DNA from: Cryobacterium sp. SO1
Lineage (GTDB): Bacteria; Actinomycetota; Actinomycetes; Actinomycetales; Microbacteriaceae
DNA length: 64,000 nucleotides
Direction of reading: 5' to 3'
NCBI RefSeq assembly: GCF_004210215.2
Contig: NZ_CP067394.1
Span: 2,170,001 to 2,234,000 of the forward strand
A model generated the notes under the pieces. It was not told where the DNA came from. It did not search any database and worked only from the letters and a program-made list of their open reading frames with translations. Of the stretch, positions 42,742 to 51,240 are shown piece after piece. Each line of letters starts with the position of its first letter. The first letter of the stretch is position 1. The position numbers and the translations under genes were made by a program.

Positions 42742-43794
42742 ATGAGTACACGAACTGCATTGGTGGCAGGGGCACGTGGCGTGATCGGGGGAAACCTCAT
42801 CAAACACCTCCAGGCGGAGGGCGGCTGGAACATCATCGGACTGTCACGACGCGGCGGTGACGACTCCGGCAGAGTCAGACATATCGCTGTCGACCTTCTC
42901 AACAGGCAGGACACCACCGACAAACTCAGCACCCTTTCGGACGTGACTCACGTGTTCTATGCGGCGTATCAGGATCGTCCGAGCTGGGCGGAACTTGTGC
43001 CGCCCAACCTCGCCATGCTCGTCAACACGATTGATGCGATCGAACCGGTCGCGACCGGACTCGAACACGTCAGCCTGATGCAGGGGTACAAGGTGTACGG
43101 TGCGCACCTGGGCCCGTTCTCCTCGCCGGCGAAGGAAAACGATCCGCCCCACATGCCGCCCGAATTCAACGTGGATCAGCAACAGTTCCTCGAATCCCGT
43201 CAGAACGGCAAGGCGTGGACCTGGTCCGCCTTGCGCCCCTCCGTTGTGTGCGGGATCGGGTTGGGCAACCCGATGAACCTGGCAATGGTGATCGCCATCT
43301 ACGCCTCAATCAGTAAAGAACTCGGCATCCCGCTGCGCTTCCCCGGAAAGCCCGCCGCGTATAACAGTCTGATCGAAATGACCGACGCCGGAGTGCTCGC
43401 GAAGGCGACCGTGTGGGCGGCCACCAACCCCGACACGGTCAACCAGGCGTTCAACATCACGAACGGCGACATCTTCCGATGGAGCAGCATGTGGCCGAAG
43501 ATCGCAGCGTTCTTCGGCATCGAGGTGGCACCGCCTCTACCCATGTCCTTGACTGACATCATGGCCGACAAACAGGACCTCTGGGATCGAATGGTCACCC
43601 GGCACGGACTCCAGACGACGCCCTACGCCGATGTCTCATCCTGGCCGTTCGGCGACTTCGTCTTCGCGTGGGATTACGACGTTCTCGCCGACGGGTCAAA
43701 GGCTCGGCGCGCGGGATTCCACGAATACGTCGAAACGGAGAGCATGTTCATGAAAATCTTCACCGATCTCCGAGACCAGCGCATCATTCCCTGA
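42742..43794 (+). CDS. SDR-superfamily reductase, PRISE (5-beta-reductase-like) type
   Basis: 350 residues from the ATG at 42742. The N-terminal Rossmann motif is ALVAGARGVIGGNLIKHL, with IIGLSRR giving NADPH preference. THVFYAAY and the SLMQGYKVYGAHLGP segment (catalytic K/Y as in PRISE enzymes) follow, then NFN-like W-rich parts (WTWSALRPSVVCG). These enzymes reduce activated C=C double bonds of enones. The substrate is unknown. It is regulated by the divergent ArsR protein. Confidence 0.87.
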   Translation: MSTRTALVAGARGVIGGNLIKHLQAEGGWNIIGLSRRGGDDSGRVRHIAVDLLNRQDTTDKLSTLSDVTHVFYAAYQDRPSWAELVPPNLAMLVNTIDAIEPVATGLEHVSLMQGYKVYGAHLGPFSSPAKENDPPHMPPEFNVDQQQFLESRQNGKAWTWSALRPSVVCGIGLGNPMNLAMVIAIYASISKELGIPLRFPGKPAAYNSLIEMTDAGVLAKATVWAATNPDTVNQAFNITNGDIFRWSSMWPKIAAFFGIEVAPPLPMSLTDIMADKQDLWDRMVTRHGLQTTPYADVSSWPFGDFVFAWDYDVLADGSKARRAGFHEYVETESMFMKIFTDLRDQRIIP

Positions 43795-43857
43795 CAGATT
43801 GTGCCCGTTGAGGGTTCCTCTTGCGTGAGGCTGCACGATGATCCCAGCCACTCGGGC

Positions 43858-45066
43858 CTAACTCTTGATAAGAGCCCTGGCCCCCTGGTAGTGGGTGTAC
43901 CCCGACAGGCGCAGGAGAGGCAGCGCCACAACGGACAAGACAACTCCGAGTCCGGCGACAGCCACGAGGGCTCCTCGCAAGCCCGTCGCCTCTGACCAGA
44001 GACCAACGTAGACCGGCCCGAGGAGAAAACCGATGTACGAGACCGTGGTCACGATCGCGGTGGCCCTGCCGCGATAGGCCTCGTCCACTCCGCGGGAGAT
44101 GAGGCTGAGCATCGTTGGATACAGCGCTGCGGTGCCGGCCGCAGCGACGATGAGGCCAAGGATGGCGATCGGGAGGGTCGGGGACATCGCGATGACGAGA
44201 GCGCCCACGGCCGCCGTAATCGATCCAAGTATCAAGATGGGCCTCTCGTTGCCCTGTTGAATTCGTCCCACAGAGAACCGGGCGATGGCGACGACACCAG
44301 CGAAGACGGCTGGCCCTACTGAGCTGAAGCCTGGGCCGGCACCGAGCTCATCCTCGAGGAAGACCGCACCCCAGCTCTGGTGGGCGTTCTCGCTCGCAAA
44401 CGCGAGTGCACCCAGCACACCAACCAGCAAAAGTGGGATGTATCGGAGTCGTGCATTGACGTCAGGCAACCGGGGCCTCTGCTTCGCCTGGCCCCCAGTG
44501 ATCTGCGTCGAAAGTGACCGTAGAACGCTCGCGCTGGCGGCAAGAGACAAGGCAGCCACAACGAGGAAGGGCATGAAGGCTGGTGCGCCGATCCAGGACG
44601 AGAGGCCGGTTGCAATGCTGGACAGGACGACAAAGCTGGAGAACACGCCGCCCGAGCGGATGATGATCGAGACTCCTGACGCCTGCTCGGCCCGGCCCGC
44701 GATCGAATTCATGGCCACATCCGTGGCTCCACTGGCCAGACCGACGACGACGAGCCCCACGCAGAGGGACGCGAACCCGTGCGCGATTATCGCCACTTGG
44801 AATCCAGCCACACCGAGCGCAAGGATCGCCGCCGCAGCGAACCGAAGCCCCCACCTGTCCAACGCCCGGCCGGTGAGCAGCATGGCCGGCAGGGCGCCGG
44901 CGCCGACGAAGAGCAGCGCAATGCCCAGTTGACCATCGTCGATGCCTGCCTGCACCCGGAGGCGAGGGATACTCGCCCCCCAAGCCCCCCAAAAGGAGCC
45001 GAAGGACGCGGCGACGAGATAGGCGGCCGACACCAGCTTTCGTATGGACAGCGTTTCAGATGGCAT
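43858..45066 (-). CDS. MFS transporter, sugar-type
   Basis: 402 residues from the ATG at 45066, with twelve hydrophobic helices. LVSAAYLVAASFGSFWGAWGASIPRLRVQAGIDDGQLGIALLFVGAGALPAMLLTGRALDRWG fits the YbjJ/fucose-permease-like MFS group. It is divergent from a LacI regulator with only 31 bases between the starts and a palindrome there, so it is likely repressed by it. The substrate is unknown. Confidence 0.87.
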   Translation of the reverse strand: MPSETLSIRKLVSAAYLVAASFGSFWGAWGASIPRLRVQAGIDDGQLGIALLFVGAGALPAMLLTGRALDRWGLRFAAAAILALGVAGFQVAIIAHGFASLCVGLVVVGLASGATDVAMNSIAGRAEQASGVSIIIRSGGVFSSFVVLSSIATGLSSWIGAPAFMPFLVVAALSLAASASVLRSLSTQITGGQAKQRPRLPDVNARLRYIPLLLVGVLGALAFASENAHQSWGAVFLEDELGAGPGFSSVGPAVFAGVVAIARFSVGRIQQGNERPILILGSITAAVGALVIAMSPTLPIAILGLIVAAAGTAALYPTMLSLISRGVDEAYRGRATAIVTTVSYIGFLLGPVYVGLWSEATGLRGALVAVAGLGVVLSVVALPLLRLSGYTHYQGARALIKS

Positions 45067-45067
45067 G

Positions 45068-45083
45068 TGTGTGACGTTACACA
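45068..45083. promoter_or_regulatory. LacI-type operator between MFS and LacI genes
   Basis: TGTGTGACGTTACACA is a near-perfect palindrome centred on CG, the usual shape of LacI-family operators. It lies within the 31-base divergent gap. Confidence 0.7.
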
Positions 45084-45097
45084 AGTAGAGTGGAGTT

Positions 45098-46177
45098 ATG
45101 CAATCGAACCCGCCGAGGCGTCCCACAATGAGTCAGGTTGCGACGCGTGCCGGAGTGTCGGTCATGACGGTTTCCTATACCTACAGCCGCGCTGACCGCG
45201 TGTCGGTCGAAAGCCGGGAGAAGGTCCTTCAGGCGGCCGCCGAGCTGGGATACGCGGGACCTGACCCCGCGGCACGGTCCCTGCGTTATGGCAGCACCCG
45301 CACCCTCGGGGTCATCCTGGGTGAGCACCTCACCTACGCGTTCGACAATCCGCAGGCAGTAGCGTTCCTGGCGGGAATCGCGGATGTGTGTGCGGATCGC
45401 GGCTACGGGCTCTTGATCGTGCCTATGACCGGAACCGACGAGGACAGCCACAGAGTCGCCGGGGCCGCCGTCGATGCGTTCATCGTCTGGACAACGACTG
45501 ACGATAGCCCCGTGCTCGACGCGGTTTCCGCAACCGGTCGAACTGCCGTCATCCATGGCGGGCCCGCTCGCGCTGGATTCAAGCTTGTGAGCATCGACAA
45601 CCGCGCGGCCGCCCGCGCGATGGGCATGAAGACCTTTGCCGGCGCCCGTCGACCCGCAATCCTCAGCTTCCCCCTCAACGCTGCGCGCACGACGGTGCTG
45701 GTCACGGGTATCGACCCCGACACCGTGCAATTCCCCGTGACGCGGCAGCGCCTCCTCGGGTATCGAGATGCCGTTGAGGCGTTGGGGCTCGATTGGAAAG
45801 ACGTGGTTGTCGGTGCCACCGCAACCAACGATGAGGGCGAAGCCCGCTCGCTCGCCCAACGGATGCTCACCCTCGATCATCAGGTCGACGCCATCGCCGC
45901 GATGAGCGACGAACAGGCAGTTGGTGTCTTGAAGGCTGCGACCAGCGCGCTTCTCCGTATCCCCGAAACGCTCTCCATTAGCGGATGGGACGATTCGAAA
46001 GCGGCCTCTGAGAATGACTTGAGCTCCGTGGCCCAGGACCTGCGAGCCCAGGGGGCATCAGCTGCGCGACTAGCACTCGGCGACCGGGCTGAAGCCGGCA
46101 CCCACGACTGGTCTGTGGTCGTCCGAACTTCCACCAGGAACCCTCCACCGCTCCTCCGGTCTGGAGAGACCAGATGA
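45098..46177 (+). CDS. LacI-family transcriptional regulator
   Basis: 359 residues. The N-terminal HTH runs PTMSQVATRAGVSVMTVSYTYSRADRVSVESREKVLQAAAELGY, then the hinge (DPAARSLRYGSTRTLGVIL) and a periplasmic-binding-like ligand domain. The HTH carries SYTY where most have SRVL, which may alter operator choice. It is divergent from the MFS gene. Its stop overlaps the ATG of a broken LLM oxidoreductase gene. Confidence 0.9.
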   Translation: MQSNPPRRPTMSQVATRAGVSVMTVSYTYSRADRVSVESREKVLQAAAELGYAGPDPAARSLRYGSTRTLGVILGEHLTYAFDNPQAVAFLAGIADVCADRGYGLLIVPMTGTDEDSHRVAGAAVDAFIVWTTTDDSPVLDAVSATGRTAVIHGGPARAGFKLVSIDNRAAARAMGMKTFAGARRPAILSFPLNAARTTVLVTGIDPDTVQFPVTRQRLLGYRDAVEALGLDWKDVVVGATATNDEGEARSLAQRMLTLDHQVDAIAAMSDEQAVGVLKAATSALLRIPETLSISGWDDSKAASENDLSSVAQDLRAQGASAARLALGDRAEAGTHDWSVVVRTSTRNPPPLLRSGETR

Positions 46178-46332
46178 CCCTGCCGATCGGCGTTGTGGTG
46201 GCTCCCGACCTGCCAGCCGGCGATGTCGTGCGATTCGCTCACGAGGTCGAGCCATCCGGAAAGAGGACACAGGGGCTATTTACTCGGCGCGCGACAGTCG
46301 CTCCACGGATAGGCGACTACTTCTGTCAATTG
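46174..46332 (+). pseudogene. LLM/F420 oxidoreductase, N-terminal stub
   Basis: Begins at an ATG overlapping the LacI stop (ATGA). The first 26 residues (MTLPIGVVVAPDLPAGDVV, then RFAHEVE) match the start of F420-type luciferase-like oxidoreductases. Similarity then stops abruptly and the frame closes at 46332, inside the NUDIX gene region. A deletion or insertion removed about 300 residues. It was probably coupled to the LacI gene as its target operon. Confidence 0.7.
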
Positions 46333-46846
46333 TGAAATAGGCAAAGGCCGCTATCGTCGCTGCGTCAACGACGTCTCCCCTCTGGATCATCAGCACGAAG
46401 TCGATCTCACTGAACCAGCTATGGACCATGTCCTGCTCCGTATCCTCGCGCTGCGGAACGCCCTGGGTCAGAGATGTTGCGACGTACACGTCACAGCCTT
46501 GACTACTCATGCCATATGCCCCATATAGGTGCCCAAGATGACGGATCGTGTGTGCTTCTATCCCGGTCTCTTCTTGCAGCTCTGTCCGGGCTAAGTCGAG
46601 TTGACTTCCCTCCTTCTGGGTACCCCAAGACCCCTGTGGGAACTCCCAGGCACGTCTAGCCACTGGATAGCGGTACTGCTCCACGAGCCAGAACCCGTCG
46701 TCACAATGCGGAATTACCAGAGCGAAATCTGGCTTCTCGATATAGCCATAAATGCCCTCAAGGCCGTTGGCCCTAAGGACCACGTCTTCACGCACAGTCA
46801 TCCAAGCGTTACGGTATGCCTCTCGGCTCGACAGCGTCTTAATCAC
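46280..46846 (-). CDS. NUDIX hydrolase
   Basis: 188 residues. The Nudix box is visible as GSQLDLARTELQEETGIEA (about residues 78-96), with the E-x-x-E-E core. An upstream WEFPQGSWG strand and a PVARRAWEFP segment match ADP-ribose/NDP-sugar pyrophosphatases. It should cleave a nucleoside diphosphate linked to a moiety X, using Mg. The gene stands alone on the minus strand next to the broken LLM gene. Confidence 0.88.
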   Translation of the reverse strand: MIKTLSSREAYRNAWMTVREDVVLRANGLEGIYGYIEKPDFALVIPHCDDGFWLVEQYRYPVARRAWEFPQGSWGTQKEGSQLDLARTELQEETGIEAHTIRHLGHLYGAYGMSSQGCDVYVATSLTQGVPQREDTEQDMVHSWFSEIDFVLMIQRGDVVDAATIAAFAYFTIDRSSRLSVERLSRAE

Positions 46847-47273
46847 AGCTCCCCCTCATTCCTAAATCGGGCAGGCCTTGTTCCCTGCGCCATCTCGCAT
46901 ATCGCGAGAATTCGTGACAGCCTCCAGCTGCCGGTGCAGAATGCGCGGGCTGTTGCCCGCCGACTTCCTCTTGAGCAGAGCATTTTCCTTGCGCCCAAGA
47001 AACTGTGGATAGTTCAGGTCACTGGCCGTCGAGGACGGCAAATACATCGTCGTCGTCTTCGAATGCTCTCTATCAACAGTAGAGCCAGGCTTAAAACGAT
47101 CACTGGCTTATGGGCGATTTCCCGCGGTGCGGCTTGCAGCGCCCCCGATACCGCCCGTTCACCGTTCCCTCTGCGGAACGGAGTGAGAGCCGTTGATCGA
47201 CCGTGCACATGTCCCGGTGGCCGTCCGGCTTACGGGCGCCGAAGCTCGGCGGACTTCGCAGATACTCCCCTCA
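46847..47273. other. Intergenic stretch, no gene recognised
   Basis: About 430 bases. Two short minus-strand frames (near 46862-47047 and 47014-47208) show no family pattern. The segment near 47215-47230 repeats CCGTCCGGCTTACG, also seen right after repeat copy B (39632). It may be scar sequence from earlier rearrangements. Confidence 0.5.
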
Positions 47274-47633
47274 CTAGCTGGTCCGGCGAGAGCGCAATCT
47301 CAGGGCGGAAACGGTGACCATCGTGGCCCCGACGATTATCGGTGCAACGCTCACCGCGCCGAATGCCACTGCGTTTAAAGGACTCATCCCACTGGCATTG
47401 GCCGGAGAGTACACGGCTCGTCCGGTTAAGACCCACGTAACGGCCCACGCGACGACCGTGATGATGACGATTCCGGCAGTCAGGCCCACAATCGGCCAGT
47501 GCCATCCGACGGCGACCGCGAGTGCAACGACGATAGCGGTCATGGCCAACGTCAGAGGGTTAATCGTAAAGTTGCCTGGGAACTGCACGGTCGCCGCCAC
47601 GGCAGTGACGTAGTAGATCAATGCTCCCACCAC
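47274..47633 (-). CDS. Small membrane protein, probably 5'-truncated by transposon
   Basis: 119 residues with four hydrophobic helices (about 2-16, 27-44, 48-70 and 86-108). The frame remains open upstream of the GTG at 47633 for about eleven more codons (reading ITRRATLGLGL) until the transposon end at 47668. The native start was therefore probably cut off by the insertion and the GTG is only a default. No family is recognised. Confidence 0.55.
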   Translation of the reverse strand: MVGALIYYVTAVAATVQFPGNFTINPLTLAMTAIVVALAVAVGWHWPIVGLTAGIVIITVVAWAVTWVLTGRAVYSPANASGMSPLNAVAFGAVSVAPIIVGATMVTVSALRLRSRRTS

Positions 47634-47667
47634 GAGACCAAGCCCCAGTGTCGCCCGTCGCGTTATT

Positions 47668-47699
47668 TGACGATGTCGGCGTCATCTCTGGTGACGATG
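47668..47699. repeat. Transposon left inverted repeat
   Basis: 32 bp containing two direct copies of TGACGATG (47668 and 47692) separated by GGCGTC-type sequence. It matches the complement of 50965-50996 at most positions. Confidence 0.8.
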
Positions 47700-47708
47700 C
47701 CGGGTCAT

Positions 47709-47743
47709 GAAAAAGCCCCGCCGGAGGATTCCGGCAGGGCTTT
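47709..47743. terminator. Transposon-internal terminator hairpin
   Basis: A stem GCCCCGCCGGA / TCCGGCAGGGC with one mismatch and a short loop, flanked by A and T runs (AAAAAG...CTTTC). It is placed downstream of the leftward ATPase gene and so should end the transposon transcript before the left repeat. Confidence 0.75.
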
Positions 47744-47785
47744 CGTCAGGATGGTGACGTGGTGGTCGTCAGCCGTGACGCGGGC

Positions 47786-48598
47786 TCACTCGCTGTTCTC
47801 GGTGATCGCCGATTGCGCGGCGGCCAGGTCGACGATCGCTTTATCGGCGGCGTAGGTCGCGATCAAAGCGGCAACGGCGAGGTTGTTCACCGCCCGCGGA
47901 TAACCGCGCGATGCGAGGTGGATGGCATGGATCGCGTCGTCGGAGAAGAGCGGGTCGGACCGGCCCGCGAACTTCAAGTGCTGACGGACGTAATCCGTGG
48001 TGTCGCCTGCGTTCATCCCGGTGATTGTGTAGCGCGTGGAGATGCGTTGATCCAGCGCCGAGAGCACCGCGAGCTTGAGCCTGCGCCGCAGCGTCGGCTG
48101 GCCGATGAGCAGCATCGCGAAGTGCGAGCCCGTGTCCATATCGCTGTTGGTGAGCATGCGAAGGGCTTCCAAATCGGTGTTGGTGAGCAGGTGTGCTTCA
48201 TCGATCACGACCACGGGCAGGCGGGCGCGTTCGTCGAGCTCCCCGGCGAGCAGCGCCGCAGTTTGCGAGGCGAGCACTCCGGAGAAGAACGCGGGGGTGC
48301 CGCCGAGCGCGGTGACGATGCGAGTATGAATGCCGCGCATCGTGATCGTCGGATCGGGAATGTAGATCACCTGGTGCCGGGAGGGCTCCAGTTGAGCGAG
48401 GGCAGCGCGAACGGCGATGGTTTTCCCGGCGCCGACTTCACCGCTGATCACGCCGAGTTGGCGTTGACTGACGCACCAATCGATGCGGGCAATCGCTTCC
48501 CGGTGCGAAGGGTGCGGGTGCAAGGCTTGCGGCGGAATGTCCCGGGCGAAGGGCATGCGGGTGAAACCGTAGTGCGATTGCAGGGTGTCAATACTCAT
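47786..48598 (-). CDS. ExeA/TniB-like AAA ATPase of transposon
   Basis: 270 residues. HYGFTRMPFARDIP near the N-terminus is typical of ExeA/TniB-type proteins. Walker A is GEVGAGKT (about residue 52), Walker B LPVVVIDEAHLL, and sensor LLIGQPTLRRRL. The C-terminal winged-helix-like part has FSDDAIHAIHLASRGYPRAVNNLA. It likely serves as target-selection or activation ATPase for the adjacent transposase. Its start overlaps the transposase stop by four bases. Confidence 0.88.
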   Translation of the reverse strand: MSIDTLQSHYGFTRMPFARDIPPQALHPHPSHREAIARIDWCVSQRQLGVISGEVGAGKTIAVRAALAQLEPSRHQVIYIPDPTITMRGIHTRIVTALGGTPAFFSGVLASQTAALLAGELDERARLPVVVIDEAHLLTNTDLEALRMLTNSDMDTGSHFAMLLIGQPTLRRRLKLAVLSALDQRISTRYTITGMNAGDTTDYVRQHLKFAGRSDPLFSDDAIHAIHLASRGYPRAVNNLAVAALIATYAADKAIVDLAAAQSAITENSE

Positions 48599-50124
48599 CG
48601 GACGGCCTCCTGGACGCTCGGCACGAAGACGACCGCGGCCCGTTTCGAGGTGGACGCTTTGACGAAACTGATCGGCTCGCCCGCCATGGTGCCCTTGTGA
48701 CGGGTCTCGACCAGGCGGAGGTAGTCAATGCCGGAGACGGCGTTCTTCGCACCGGTCTCGATGCTGTCGGCAGCGGCCGTGGCGGCCTTTTTATGCACGT
48801 GCCGCCGGATCTCGCTCAAGACGGCGATGCCGGCCGGGACGCCGTTGCCGGCGGAGACGGTGATCAGCCCGGCGAGGTCGAAGGGGTCATAGACCAGCTC
48901 CACCCGTTTGCCGACGAGGAGCTGATCAACCTGGTAAGTGTTGGATTGCAACGACACCGTCGCGGACTTCGTCACGGTGCGGATCGTCGACCACCGGAAC
49001 GCTTCCGCGATCTCGTCCCGCGATTTCCGCACCGGTTTGCGGCCGGCCCAGCTGGCGTCCCAGCGTTGCAAAGGTGTTTGCCCCGTCGTGGAGTGTGTGG
49101 CCTGGTGGTAAACCATCTCCACCCACGAGCTGAACAACGCATTCAACTCATCCAATGACGTCACCATGCTGCCCACCCCGGCATCGACGACGCCGGTCGC
49201 GGTGTCGACGACGGTGATCTCGGTGAGGAACTGCGAGTTGACGGTGTTGAAGAACCGCTCGATCTTCCCGCGGCCCTGCGGACGATACGGCTTCGAATGC
49301 GTCAACCGTATTCCCAGGCGTGCGCAGGTCCGAGAGAGGGACTCATCAACAAAAGCGCTCCCGTTGTCGACATAGATCGTGCCCGGAATACCGCGGGATT
49401 CCAACGCCGGGCGGAGGGCCGCCGTGAGGCGGACGGAGTCTTCGGCGTAGGCCCACCGGGCCGCGGTGACGAGGCGGGTGTGGTCATCGAGGAACGCGAA
49501 CAGATACGTTTTCCGCCCGTTGATCCGGGGGCCGTGGAGGCCGTCACCGACCCACATTTCGTTGGGGTAGTCCGCTTCGAACCGGCCGAAGACCTCGCGG
49601 ACTCCGGTCGGGAGTTCCAGCGTGCGGAAGTGCCGCAGCAACGTCGACTCGGAAGGTGCGTCGCCGAGGGTATCGATCATGATGCGGCGCACCTGCGCTG
49701 AGGTGCGGGCGGGCCGCTCGCGTTTCAGGGTCGCGGCCAAGGACAGGATCTGCGCCGGCGTCACGGCGCCCTGGGCGCGGCCGCGGGGTTTCAACGCGTC
49801 GAACCCGCCGGCCCGCCAGGCCCGAATCCACCGGTCGATGGTGTCTTTAGAAACCGTCACCGTGCCGCCAAACGGCCCCGGATGCACCATCGCCGCGAGG
49901 TCCCGCACCATCGGACCGCGCTGCCGCGTCGTGACGCTGGCATCGGCGGCAGCGCGGATGAGCTGATACCGGAACAGGGCGATCTTCTCCGTCCGGTCGC
50001 GGCGCACTGCCGTTTCCGACGGTGACCCGGCCGGCACGAGCAAAGACACGGCAGGGCGTGCCGGGGAAACCCGCGGCACTGCCGGTGGCAGCGTCGGAGG
50101 GAGGGTCGGCGGTGTTGCGGGCAT
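48595..50124 (-). CDS. DDE-type (rve) transposase
   Basis: 509 residues from the ATG at 50124 (GAGAGG seven bases upstream; a TTG at 50139 is in frame). An N-terminal HTH with TIDRWIRAWRAGGFDALKPRGR precedes a Mu/rve-type catalytic core with D in EMWVGDGLHG, D in IYVDNGSAF and E in QGRGKIERFF. A C-terminal beta-barrel with VSLQSNTYQVD follows, as in TniA/IS481-like proteins. All three catalytic acids are present, so it may be active. Confidence 0.9.
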   Translation of the reverse strand: MPATPPTLPPTLPPAVPRVSPARPAVSLLVPAGSPSETAVRRDRTEKIALFRYQLIRAAADASVTTRQRGPMVRDLAAMVHPGPFGGTVTVSKDTIDRWIRAWRAGGFDALKPRGRAQGAVTPAQILSLAATLKRERPARTSAQVRRIMIDTLGDAPSESTLLRHFRTLELPTGVREVFGRFEADYPNEMWVGDGLHGPRINGRKTYLFAFLDDHTRLVTAARWAYAEDSVRLTAALRPALESRGIPGTIYVDNGSAFVDESLSRTCARLGIRLTHSKPYRPQGRGKIERFFNTVNSQFLTEITVVDTATGVVDAGVGSMVTSLDELNALFSSWVEMVYHQATHSTTGQTPLQRWDASWAGRKPVRKSRDEIAEAFRWSTIRTVTKSATVSLQSNTYQVDQLLVGKRVELVYDPFDLAGLITVSAGNGVPAGIAVLSEIRRHVHKKAATAAADSIETGAKNAVSGIDYLRLVETRHKGTMAGEPISFVKASTSKRAAVVFVPSVQEAVR

Positions 50125-50155
50125 GAAAGGTCCTCTCAAACAGTGAAGACGCCCA

Positions 50156-50833
50156 TCACAGGGATATGGCAGGCGCTCCTGCCACCCTTCCCGCCGCCCC
50201 GGTCTGGCATAAGGGCCTGTTGGTGTTGGGAGCGCCAGCCCACCAGCTCGAGCAAAACAGCCGCCCGTTCGTCGTAGCGATACCCGCCTGGATCCACGTC
50301 ACCGTGACGGTCGCGGCAAACCGACGCCCCAGTCCCTCCGCATACGCCATCAACACCGACAACGCCTCACCCCGAGCGGTGCCGGCCGGTTTGGGCCACA
50401 GCACCACCGAATCGGGAGCGTCCCGCACCAACAACCCCGTGAACCGCTCGCCGATCGCACCGGCCGAGGCGGCGAAAGCGCGCAACCAACCACGGACCGT
50501 CGAGACCGGCCTGCCGCAGCCCGCGGCAATCTTCCGGTGGCCCCAACCCAGCACTGTCCTCGCCTCGACCGCCGCCGCGATCACCTCGGCCGCATCGGCC
50601 CGCCGCACGGCCAACCGCACCTCGAGCAGCACATGCGTGCCGCCGCAGACCGCGCACCTCGACCTGCGCGGGCGAAGGCGACGACAAGCCCAATCCGTGA
50701 CGAGGCCATCGCGGATCACACGCGCCCGGGCCCACCCCCACGGACGTAATCGGCCACCACAATCCGGGCAGACCACGCGCCCGACCCGCAGGTCCAACTC
50801 GACAACAACAGAATCATGACTTACCGTGAGCAT
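50156..50833 (-). CDS. DUF6431 protein, transposon accessory gene
   Basis: 225 residues. An N-terminal zinc ribbon (VVCPDCGGRLRPWGW, later RCAVCGGTHVLL) and a helical HTH-like middle (ARTVLGWGHRKIAAGCGRPVSTVRGWLRAF) suggest DNA binding. This protein is regularly encoded before DDE transposases of this type. A large antisense frame also spans the region but lacks any family pattern. Confidence 0.8.
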   Translation of the reverse strand: MLTVSHDSVVVELDLRVGRVVCPDCGGRLRPWGWARARVIRDGLVTDWACRRLRPRRSRCAVCGGTHVLLEVRLAVRRADAAEVIAAAVEARTVLGWGHRKIAAGCGRPVSTVRGWLRAFAASAGAIGERFTGLLVRDAPDSVVLWPKPAGTARGEALSVLMAYAEGLGRRFAATVTVTWIQAGIATTNGRLFCSSWWAGAPNTNRPLCQTGAAGRVAGAPAISL

Positions 50834-50857
50834 CAGCGCGCCTTTACGCGTCAGAAT

Positions 50858-50893
50858 GGCCCGGCGTGATCCGCAAAGATCGCACGCCGGGCC
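50858..50893. promoter_or_regulatory. Strong hairpin upstream of the transposon operon
   Basis: GGCCCGGCGTG / CACGCCGGGCC, an 11-bp perfect stem with a 14-base loop, 25 bases upstream of the DUF6431 start. It may insulate the transposon from outside transcription or act in regulation. Confidence 0.65.
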
Positions 50894-50964
50894 CTTCGTC
50901 TATCCGGACATCGTCAGCCTGACGCCGCCGACGAGCAGACACCAAATCCGGTCGCGCTAAAACA

Positions 50965-50996
50965 CATCGTCACCGGCGACGACGCCTACATCGTCA
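50965..50996. repeat. Transposon right inverted repeat
   Basis: 32 bp, inverted partner of 47668-47699, again with two CATCGTCA copies (50965 and 50989). Confidence 0.8.
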
Positions 50997-51089
50997 CCCC
51001 GCGAGACGTACAACACCCAGTGACACGACGATCCTGAGAAAAGTGCGTCGTGTTCCGCTCATCTCAGCGGGGACGTCGGATGCAACCAT
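50994..51089 (-). pseudogene. 5' stub of a gene cut by the transposon
   Basis: An ATG at 51089 with AGGAGGG six bases upstream opens a 31-codon frame ending in a basic and hydrophobic segment (TRRTFLRIVVSLGVV). It stops exactly at the TGA provided by the transposon tip. It looks like the start of a membrane-protein gene. Whether it is the missing start of the gene at 47274 cannot be decided, because no target duplication links the two sides. Confidence 0.5.
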
Positions 51090-51240
51090 AATGCCCTCCT
51101 CATTTCAGTAGCCCCATCAGTATCCCGGATTGCACAACGCGTTCGCCATGCCGGCACTCTCATTGGTCACACGGCAGCGGACCCACCTGGTTTCTCAGCC
51201 AATGGAACGCCCGAGTTCTCAGATCAAAAAGCGAAGCGAT

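Larger units (their letters stand above)
47668..50996. mobile_element. Three-gene transposon: ExeA-like ATPase, DDE transposase, DUF6431
   Basis: Bounded by 32-bp imperfect inverted repeats (47668-47699 and 50965-50996) starting TGACGATG. It carries three minus-strand genes: DUF6431, an rve-type DDE transposase and an AAA ATPase. This combination recurs in actinobacterial genomes and is analogous to TniA/TniB-type systems. No target duplication is visible at the two junctions, and both flanking genes look cut, which suggests a deletion accompanied or followed insertion. Confidence 0.82.

Noticed and set aside
50166..50819. Plus-strand frame antisense to DUF6431
   Set aside because: No family pattern, and the minus-strand frame has zinc-ribbon and HTH motifs and transposon context.
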